This document shows, piece by piece, positions 55,301-64,000 of a DNA stretch of 64,000 nt. The notes beneath the pieces are model-generated. The model worked only from the letters and a program-made list of their open reading frames with translations. It had not been told where the DNA came from and made no database searches. Origin of the DNA: Anthoceros angustus. Lineage: Eukaryota > Streptophyta > Anthocerotopsida > Anthocerotales > Anthocerotaceae. Position numbers and translations under genes: made by a program. How positions within the stretch are numbered: the stretch's first letter is position 1; the number at the start of each line of letters is the position of its first letter. The stretch covers positions 1,054,001-1,118,000 of the forward strand of contig MU008155.1 in the NCBI GenBank assembly GCA_010909165.1. The letters run 5' to 3'.

Positions 55301-55745
55301 CCCAGATCGCTGAGGATGGCAGTGGAACACTACAAAACGGGGCGTATTATGACGGTGGCCTTATGTCGGCATCATTAGCGCCGTAGTCCGCTTATGGGGC
55401 CGAATGGGGTAACCACGGATGTGTCCACGCAGCCGAGGTGGTTATGCAGCATTGGTAATGTCGGATATGTCGACCGTCATTACGTGCAAGGAAAACGGGT
55501 CATGACTCACGCCATCCAGATTCGGTCGAAACCGTGTCCCGCTGGCCTTCTGTGCACTTGGGGGCTGGCGCGCTGCCGTTCAAGGTTTGGTGGGCATCTC
55601 GCGTTCGTGTCAATCTTCCATCGACATGGAACAGCAAGCCTTCTCGCCACCGAGAACTTTGCAAGGGTTTGTTCATCCAGATCATCCAGGAAGTGCTAGA
55701 GCCGCCGCTTCAACGCAACCCTGCTTGCCTCTCCCTCCACAGGAG

Positions 55746-58700
55746 CTATGCGCGCATCATGGCCGGTATTGGTGAAGCGAGCCGCCATCATCTGGTGCCG
55801 CTGAGAAGACATGGGCCAGTGGGCGTCCCGTCTGCGCGGCTTCTTTCCTTGGTTCATGGCTAAGGTTAAATCATATGCAAACCACGTGTCATGTCTTTGG
55901 GATAAATCATATGCAAACCGGCATTGACATTCGATAGCCACTTGACGACGATCATACCAGGCGGGTTGGAGGCTTTCGAATCCGGGATGGATGCACTTTG
56001 CGTGAACGGGGAAGCGGCCCGGCCGGTTCCTTTATGTCCCAAGATGGTTCAGTATAGAAGCGTTTTGGCATGGCGTCCCGATCTTCCAGGCTTGTCCTTT
56101 GAGGCGGCTGATCATGCCATATTCCGTGATTTGCGCTTGGATCGGTCCGGAACACACGGGCCCATGCTTCAAATCTTTATAGCGTCGTGAAAACACAAAG
56201 GTAGCCTATGGCGCATAATCTTCAAACAACATGCCGACAAAAGCACATAGCAAGCAATCCAAGTCACAAAATTGCTATGCCTTTGCTCACGGTGCTCCAC
56301 CCTCGCCAATGTGGGATAGTGTGCTCAAAATTGAAATGGGAAGTGCCCACTTGGCCGGGCTGGCATCGACACCGCCATCTCCCCAACTTCATCTAGGCCA
56401 CCTTGGCGTTTTGGGCGTATACATCGACAACCACTCTGACAGAATGGCCGGAGGTCAAACACAAAAGCATAGCCTTGGCACCCAATCGTGCGCTCCTTCC
56501 TTCCGCCGACATTGGCAAGCGGACAACCACATGGCAAGCCGGACAACCACATCGCAAGCCATCAAAACCGAGAAAGCCCCTTCGTCGTTCAGGATGAAGT
56601 CCGTGTAGCATAAAAGCGCCTGCGGTTGTAGATGAGCAGGCTTGCTGCGGATGATGAAAGTTGGCACCTCATCCGGTGCCGACACAATCTTCATTGTCCC
56701 CACGTGCTTGCAGGGGGCCCGGACAATTTCCAGCATGGCACGCGGAGGGCTGTCAAGAGGATCCTCCGCTTGTCCCATGGAGGGCCAATTGACCGGGCCA
56801 TAATACTCCGTGCTACGTGGCAGCGGAAATCGACTTCAACTGGAGCTCCGCCAGCAGGTTCGCTCACGATATCGATGGCACCGCCCATTCCTCGGCATAC
56901 CTCTACGTAAGGGTGGGTCTAAGTCGATCACGAGGCGAGAAAACTTGTGGCCGAGGAGGAAAGGACTAAAAACATCTTGCTAGCCGGTAGACACCTCCAC
57001 CACCACGGCCATCTAGAAGTCGTGCTTGCAAGCGCGCCGCCTCCACCACGGCCGCCACGAATGACCCAAGCTCCTTCGCCTCTCCGGCCTGGGCCCAGTC
57101 TTCACTTTAACCCACCACCACCTGCCTCCTTCTCGTGCATATGCTCCGCGCAGTGGAGTTGGCCCCCCATCCTCTGTGCACAGGCGGGTTGAATTGAACC
57201 GCCGGCACATCGTGTCCAGGCCCGATGGCTCCGCCACCTCCAACACCCAGCGCCCGATCCCTTCCACCCACACGGGGATCTCGGCGTCCACCACCAGATA
57301 CTGCCTTGGACACATAGTCCCGGAAGGAAGGGCGGGGCCTCCCAAATCCATATGGCGATCGCGCCTCCTTGGTTTGTGTTTGCCAAGCGTTGTCTCCTCC
57401 ACAGTGAGCTATGCGCATCATGGCCGGTATTGGTGAAGCGAGCCATCATCTGGTGCTACCGAGAAGACATGGACGAGGGCGCCCCGTCACGGCCTCAGCC
57501 TTGGTTCATGGCTAAGGTTAAATCATATGCAAACCACGTGTCATGGGATAAATCATATGCAAACCAAAGATTGACATTCGATAGCCACTTGACGACGATC
57601 ATACCAACCGAGTTGGAGGCTTTCAATCCGTGATGGATGCACTTTGCGTGAACGGGGAAGCGGCCCACGCCCGGCTCTTTATGTCCCAAGATGGTTCGAT
57701 AGAAGCGTTTTGGCATGGCCCGTCCCCGCCTTCCACCGTCCGACTTGTCCTTTGAGGCCGCCGATCATGCCATGCGTTTTGGCGCTTGGATACAACCAAC
57801 ACATGCCCATGCTTCAAATCTTTATGACAGGCCGTGAAAACACAAAGGTAGCCTATGGCCGCATAATCTTCAAACAACATGCCAAAGAAAAGCACATAGC
57901 AAGCAATCCAAGTCACAAAATTGCTATGCACGCTATTTGCTCCACCGCCAATGTGGGATAGTGTGCTCAAAATTGAAATGGGAAGTGCCCACACTTGACC
58001 GGGCAGGCATCGACACCGCCATCTCCCCAACTTCATCTAGGCCCACGCGACGCTTGGGCAGCATCACAACCACTACAGATAAAGAATGACCGGAGGTCAA
58101 ACACAAAAGCATAGCCTTGGCACCCAATCGTGCGCTCCTTCCTTCGCCATACGTTGGCAAGCCCACACCACATCGCAAGCCATCAAAACCGAGAAAGCCC
58201 TTCGCTGCTCGGGATGAAGTCCGTAGCATAAAACCGCCTGTCGTTGTAGATGAACGGAAGCCGCAGATGATGAAAGTTGGCACCTCTCGGCCTCCGACAC
58301 AATCTTCATTGTCCCCACGTGCTTGGGGCCCGGACACAATTCCAGCATGGCACGCGGAGGGCTGGCCCAAAAGAGGATCCTCCGCTTGTCCCATGGAGGC
58401 CAATTGACCGGGCCATAATACTCCGCCAGACTGTGGTCGCGCAGAAATCGACTTCAACTGGAGCTCCGCCAATGTTCGCTCCGATATCGATGGCACCCGC
58501 CCATTCCTCGGCATACCTCTCAGAAGGGTGGGTCTAAGTCGATCACGAGGATGAAAACTTGTGGCCGAGGAGGAAAGGACTAAAAACATCTTGCTAGCCG
58601 GGTAGACACCTCCACCACCAGCGCCATCTAGAAGTCGTGCTTGCGCCCGCCTCCACCACGGCCGCCACGAATGACCCAAGCTCCTTCGCCTCTCCAAAGA

Positions 58701-61070
58701 TAGCCGGGCCTGGGCCTTCCCGCACAACCCACCACCACCGCCTCCTTCTCGTGCATATGTTCAAGCAGGAGTTGGCCCCCATCCTCGTGCATGTGCGGGT
58801 TGAATTGAACCGCCGGCACATCGTGTCCAGCCCAGATGGCTCCGCCACCTCCAACACCCAGCGCCCGATCCCTTCCACCCACACAGCGGGGATCTCGACG
58901 TCCACCACACTGCACATGCACATAGTCCCCGAAGGAAGGACGGGAGCCTGCTCCCAAATCCATATGGCGATCGCGCCTCCTTGGTTTGTGTTTGCCAAGC
59001 GTTGTCTCCTCCGAGGCGGCCTCGCACCACCAGGGGACTCACTACCTCCGCCCCGTCGTGGTGGGGAGGCTTCCGATAATGTCGCCGGGGGTAGCTCCAT
59101 CGGCCTCCGGACACCTCTTCGCTGGCGGCGGGGTGGCCATTGCGCCCGAGCGGGAAACCACGGCGATGTGAAGAAGGGAGGACGGGAGGAATACGTCGAT
59201 GTTGCTTGCGTCCCACGATGTCTGCCGCAGTTTGGGCGTGAAAGTCTTGAGCGCAGCGTAAGCTTTCTTTCGGTGGAAAGGATGTGTGGAGATGTGCGTT
59301 CTTTCTACCGGAAAACCCCAATTAAGCATGGTGTCATTTGGACCATCGAGTGATCGGGCAAAGTAACCACCCTTTCACACTACCAACCAGATTTTGTGCA
59401 TCACACCGCAAAGGCCCATACCGTTAGCCGTGCTTAGGCGTGAAAGATGGAGTGTGTCTCCCCAATCATGTAGGTAGCCCGTGTGCAAGCGGACATTTGG
59501 GCGATTCCGTGAGCCGTTTAGAAAGAAGCGCGTTCACATCGCCGACGGTGGCCTTCAAACCCCGCCCATGTGTTGCCATAAATCGGTTGCACGCTCGCAC
59601 CACATTGTGTTCGCGATATGGAGGATATGGCCCCTCCGGCCCGTGATGGATGATCCCACCATTGTATTGCCCATGTCCTTGTGCTCCTTCGCCGTCAAAT
59701 ACGGCGGACATTTCTCTCCGTCATGTCCGCTTTTGGGATATGTTAGCAGCCTTGAGGTGATGTCTTTTGCTTGCAACCGCAATTGCTTTGATCGGAAGAG
59801 CTTGCTTCATATGCTTTCGAGCATCGCACTTTGGCACATGTTGCGGTCGGCGTCCGATTATTACTTGGAACGCTACTGGACAAGGAGGCATCACTCCGCC
59901 TCTCCAAAGATAGCCGGGCCTGGGCCTTCCCGCACAACCCACCACCACCGCCTCCTTCTCGTGCATATGTTCAAGCAGGAGTTGGCCCCCATCCTCTGTG
60001 CAGCGGGTTGAATTGAACCGCCGCACATCGTGTTCAGCGATGGCTCCGCCACCTCCAACACCCAGCCGCCGATCCCTTCCACCACGGGGATCTCGGCGTC
60101 CACCACACTGCACATGCACATAGTCCCTGAAGGAAGGACGGAGCCTGCCTCCAAATCCATATGGCGATCGCGCCTCCTTGGTTTGTGTTGCCAAGCGTTG
60201 TCTCCTCCGGGAGGCCTCGCACCACCGAGGACTCACTACCTCCGCCCCGGCCGTGGTGGGGAGGCTTCCGATAATGTCGCCGGCGGTAGCTCCATCGGCC
60301 TCCCGGACACCTCTTCGGCGCGAGGTGGCCATTGCGCTGTGAAGCGGAAAACCACGGCGATGTGAAGAAGGGAGGACGGGAGGAATACCGTGGCCATGCC
60401 CCGATTTGGGCGTGAAAGTCTTGAGCGCAGCGTAAGCTTTAACTCAGCGGAAAGGATGTGGAGATGTGCGTTCTTTCTACCCGAAAACCCCAATTAAGCA
60501 TGGTGTCATTTGGACCATCGAGTGATCGGGCAAAGTAACCACCCTTTCACACTACCAACCAGATTTTGTGCATCACACCGCAAAGGCCCATACCGTTAGC
60601 CGTGCTTAGGCGTGAAAGATGGAGTGTGTCTCCCCAATCATGTAGGTAGCCCGTGTGCAAACGGACATTTGGGCGATTCCGTGAGCCGCTTAGAAAGAAG
60701 CTCACATCGCCGACGGTGGCCTTCCAAACCCCGCCCATGTGTTGCCATAAATCGGTTGCCCGCCGCACCACATTGTGTTCGCGATATGGAGGATATGGCC
60801 CCTCCGCCCGTGATGGATGATCCCACCATTGTATTGCCCATGTCCCGATCGTGCTCCTCGTCAAATACGGGCGGACATTTCTCCGTCATGTCCGCTTTGG
60901 GATATGTTAGCACGCGCAGAGGTGATGTCTTTTGCTGCTTGCAACGCAATTGCTGGTCGGAAGAGCTTGCTTCATATGCTTTCGAGCATCGCACTTTGGC
61001 ACATGTTGTGGTCGACGTCCCGCTTATTACTTGGAACGCTACCGGACAAGGAGGCATCACTCCGCCTCCA
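55746..61070. repeat. Nested repeat array of modules S, T and U
   Basis: S: 55746 and 57411 (GCATCATGGCCGGTATTGGT..., period about 1665). T: about 56980, 58600 and 59890 (TAGACACCTCCACCACC or ATAGCCGGGCCTGGGCC... to TTGCCAAGCGTTGTCTCCTC). U: about 59010 and 60205 (ACTCACTACCTCCGCCCC... to TGCTTCATATGCTTTCGAGC, period about 1198). The order is S T S T U T U. Minus-strand frames (for example PSGTMCPRQYLVVDAEIPVW at about 57330; PRAMLEIVRAPCKHVGTMKI at about 56740) read like a degraded TE protein, not identified. Confidence 0.75.
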
Positions 61071-61283
61071 TGAAGAAGAAGGCTGGTGTGGATATGGAGA
61101 GTGTCAACTATGGCGAGGGCGCCGACCGTCCTACACACTACCAAGCCAATCCCATCCGGTTGACTGGGTAGCGAACAAGATGATGGGGTGTCAATGCCGA
61201 CATGCGGCGGTTCATGGAGTCCATCCAGACGGGCGCACGATGCTCTGCGGAGGCGGTAGCCCTCTCTTCTACATTCAAGGGCC

Positions 61284-62410
61284 ATGCACCACGACCAAAC
61301 CCGTTTGTCCGCAACTATTGCACTCCTCAATGCGGGACCCGAGTTCAACATATCGGATAGCGGAATGGCGGCCATCTTCCACATTGTGAGCGATCTGCTT
61401 TGCCACATCCGAACACCCTCCGGTCACGGCAAGAAGGCGGAAGATCTTGTTGCACATCGATCAAAGGAAGGTGCGCATCCCTCATGCATCAACGATTGAG
61501 AATCTCTGGGTGGAAGCTGCGGTGATCTCCAATGTACCCGGTGTGGCCAGCAGCGCAACAAGCCCGGGTTGGCCGCCACATAGTGCCACAAATCCTTTTA
61601 TTACTTCCCATTGGTGGAGCGTCTCCGTCGAATGTTTAGGTGCCCTACCCTGGCAGCAGATATGTCCTGGTTTGCGCGTAATCGGAGTCAAGATGGGAAG
61701 CTCCGCATCCTTGCTGACACTCCGGCTTGGGCAGCACTTGACGCACAAGATAATTTTGGTACGGAGGACAGGAACATCAGGCTCAGCATATGCACCGACG
61801 GCCTTAACCCTTGTGGTCATCGCTCGACAGGGAAGTCGATTTGGCCCGTGTTGTTGGTTATCCACAACATGCCACCATGGATTTGCAACAAGAAGCAACG
61901 AGTCATTATGTCCATGATTATTCCAGGCCCAAAACAGTGCGAATATGGACGTTGTATTGCCTTGTAGAAGAATTAGGCGGTGTGGATAGGTGTGCCATGC
62001 GAGGACTTCTCAAACCAAGGTGTGATCCGGGCGGTTTTCACCTGCGGGCTGGTCTATTGTTTGCCACATGTGATTATCCGGGTATGGGAAACTTGCTTGG
62101 CTTGGTTCGGTCATGCCGCATGTATCGGTGTGGGGTTCAATTACAAGCCCGATGGTCACAACAATTGGACAAGATGGTATCGCGGGTGCTCGGAGATGGT
62201 GCTCGGGCGATCCCCGTCGCGCATTATTGGCGAGATGCCTTGATAGCACCGTGGAGACCAGGCCCCCATGCCCCGCACAATGGACGCCGTCGTCGCGAGA
62301 GATGGACCTACAGGCAGCGGGTACCTGAAAGGCGCAACACAAAGGCATGGGGGTCACTCGCGTCTCACTCATCCTCAAGTTTACCATACCTCGAGGCGTT
62401 TACATAAGTT
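61284..62410 (+). pseudogene. CACTA tnp2-type transposase 2, 5' and core part
   Basis: 61284-61499 holds NAGPEFNISDSGMAAIFHIV, the segment equivalent to FGISHAGMNAILQALHQ in copy 1. 61590-61967 reads FYYFPLVERLRRMFRCPTLA, LRILADTPAWAALD, ICTDGLNPCG, SIWPVLLVIHNMPPWI and MSMIIPGPKQCEYG, the tnp2 core. 61950-62330 in another frame continues FHLRAGLLFATCDYPGMGNL. Protein identity to copy 1 is moderate, so this is a different, older family. Multiple frameshifts. Confidence 0.8.
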
Positions 62411-62459
62411 ACGGCTTAAGGATGTGATGCACGTGGAGGTGAACAATGCAAAGGCATTT

Positions 62460-63100
62460 TGGAGTGTTCTGGGAAGAGTGACACCCTTGGGAGCCGGTAT
62501 GACATGGAGGATGCCAACTCCAAGCCATGGTTGTGGCCAATTTCGGATGGTGATGAGACCCACATCCCGGGCAAACTATGTTATGTCGCATTCGACACTG
62601 AGCGGTAAAAGGCGAGATATCGCCATGAAGCCCCCACGAGCTTTGGTGCAAACATATCTGCGTGCTTTGATGGCCCAAAGGTGGTAGCACGAAAAGCCAT
62701 GATTGGCACCTTTGATGCAATACTATCTTCCTATTGCGTTGCGAGGCGGCTAGAAGGGCGGCCGTGTTGGCTTCCTTGCGCCTCGGAGTGTATTTACGGA
62801 AGAGTGACACCCTTGGGAGCCGGTATGACATGGAGGATGCCAACTCCAAGCCATGGTTGTGGCCAATTTCGATGGTGATGAGACCCACATCCCGACGCCG
62901 ACTATGTTATGTCGCATTCGACACGGCGGTAAAAGACAGATATCCGCCATGAAGCCCCCACGCTTTGGTGCAAACATATCTGCGTGCTTTGATGGCCCAA
63001 AGGTGACCGGCCCGAAAAGCCATGATTGGCACCTTTGATGCAATACTATCTTCCTATTGCGTTGCGAGGCGGCTAGAAGGGCGGCCGATTGGCTTTCGAC
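62460..63100 (+). repeat. Tandem duplication of about 325 bp inside transposase 2
   Basis: GAGTGACACCCTTGGGAGCC at about 62478 and 62803, then shared sequence to TTGCGTTGCGAGGCGGCTAG (about 62736 and 63059). The frames encode SDTLGSRYDMEDANSKPWLW and FGANISACFDGPKV, part of the transposase C-terminal half. Confidence 0.85.
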
Positions 63101-63369
63101 GCCTCGGAGTGTACCGTTGGATGTGTACCAAAGAGATCGATATATCCATGCTACGAGAAGAAGGCGAGCTTATCGACATCATGGTGGAATTGGAAAACAC
63201 ATGCCAACCACATTACGGAATTGATCGACACCTCATCATCCACCGCTTGACGAGGTTGAAACTCATGGGCGATTCAAGTCGATGGATGTACCCCATGGGC
63301 GCTACATGCTTGTCCTCAAAACCATGTGACAGCGTGCCGTCCGGGAGGCGGCCCACGGTACATCTCTAT

Positions 63370-64000
63370 GGGCGATGCGCCGCCACGGAGTTCATGGCGG
63401 GTTGACCACAATTGCCATCTATGGGATACCAATGCGGCCGTCCAGCGAGGAGAGCACCATCGGGCGAGGAACAACAATTGACCTCGCCCGGCAGTCGTCT
63501 ACATTACTGCTCACTCACTGGCGGACCCGAGGCGGAATTCGATGCTCATGGGGATGTTGGAATGGATTTCAAGCAATGGATGCAGGGTCGGTTGGCGGAT
63601 GATGCATGGCGGGAAGCCCGAACCGAGCCGACATCAATGCACTAACCATTGGCCCTCGCCGCAAGTCACATCCTATCGCAGCCTCCGCACGGGGCTATCA
63701 TTTCGGACAATTGCAGCGATTCTCTCCCAACCTGACAATTTGGGTGTATGGGTGTTTCGACATGGTAGGAGCCAGCCGGGATGAGAAGAGAGAATTCTTT
63801 GGGCGCATTCACGATTCTAGAAGTTGAGTGCGAAGGAGGCGTCACCACAATCGTCTTGAATGTGCCTTTGGTATGAGTGTGACATTGCAAGAGAACCCGT
63901 CCATGGTTAGGGACTTGATGGTTTTGGAGCGTTGACGAGACCGTGTATGCGGGATCACAAAAGCAGGCCCATACACATTTCCTCGACATCTACAACAAGT
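63370..64000 (+). pseudogene. Transposase 2 C-terminal (DUF4216-like) part, cut by window edge
   Basis: The frame 63606-63827 reads NALTIGPRRKSHPIAASARG then YHFGQLQRF and EKREFFGRIHDS, matching the DUF4216 pattern 'la.GP...v.sY....vNGy.F.t...yYG.i..I'. It continues to the right edge with probable frameshifts. Confidence 0.55.

Larger units (their letters stand above)
49981..55400. repeat. Nested repeat array of modules R, P and Q
   Basis: Module R (GGTAGAAAGATCACCAG...) at 49981 and 52389. Module P (GGGAGGTAGCCGGTGGGGAA...) at about 50490, 51207 and 52869. Module Q (GTGCTGGGAAGACATCCAAC through the TTAGCG/CGTAGTCCG region) at about 51840, 53510, 54196 and 54863. The order is R P P Q, R P Q Q Q. 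The last two Q copies are nearly identical; others differ mainly by short indels. A whole block (R-P-Q) and single modules have both been duplicated. Confidence 0.75.

Overview
This is nuclear DNA from a land plant, and nearly all of it is transposable-element (TE) sequence. The evidence is Ty1/Copia and Ty3 retrotransposons primed by initiator-Met tRNA, a PIF/Harbinger transposase, two CACTA (En/Spm) tnp2-type transposases, tRNA-derived SINE-like modules, and one broken plant-specific DUF641 gene (GIL1/IRK-interacting family) with a short GT-AG intron. I cannot name the species. No bacterial system, CRISPR array, rRNA gene or functional tRNA gene is visible.

Layout. 1-5216: minus-strand Copia element A with partly duplicated pol modules and a right-hand LTR. 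5639-8160: Harbinger transposase plus a decayed opposite-strand open frame. 8182-8400: tRNA-derived SINE-like sequence. 9158-13162: an uncharacterised coiled-coil TE gene with an internal inversion; relatives lie at 9.2-9.6 and 32.7-33.1 kb. 16143-22960 (minus): the DUF641 host gene, split by a nested Copia element B (16700-21767, TTGCC target duplication). 23117-23262: ATT microsatellite upstream of that gene. 24005-32070: a Ty3 element remnant whose 5' region appears to be split by an unclassified composite element (24145-30496) made of three tandem units of about 1.73 kb. 35517-41369: Copia element C (minus) with LTRs and a 1 kb extremely GC-rich leader. 41.4-47.0 kb: first CACTA tnp2 gene and a tandem copy of its 3' end. 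47.0-49.0 kb: a small low-repeat island with telo-boxes, a hairpin and a candidate first exon. 49.0-61.1 kb: nested direct-repeat arrays of unknown origin. 61.3-64.0 kb: second tnp2 gene, running off the window.

Two themes stand out. First, many repeats have been amplified in tandem, and the copies differ mainly by short insertions or deletions between tiny direct repeats rather than by substitutions. The DUF641 exons and the Ty3 gag keep long open frames in the same window, so this is not simply uniform sequence error. Second, GC-rich GGCGCC/GCCGGC palindromic tracts recur inside unrelated TEs. In the 1.73 kb units such a tract sits about 50 bp before a Pol III-like box pair.

The only convincing host gene is DUF641, and it is disrupted. 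Everything else is mobile DNA in various stages of decay, with clear nesting (Copia B in DUF641; the composite element probably in Ty3). All assignments are by eye from translated motifs; no database search was possible.
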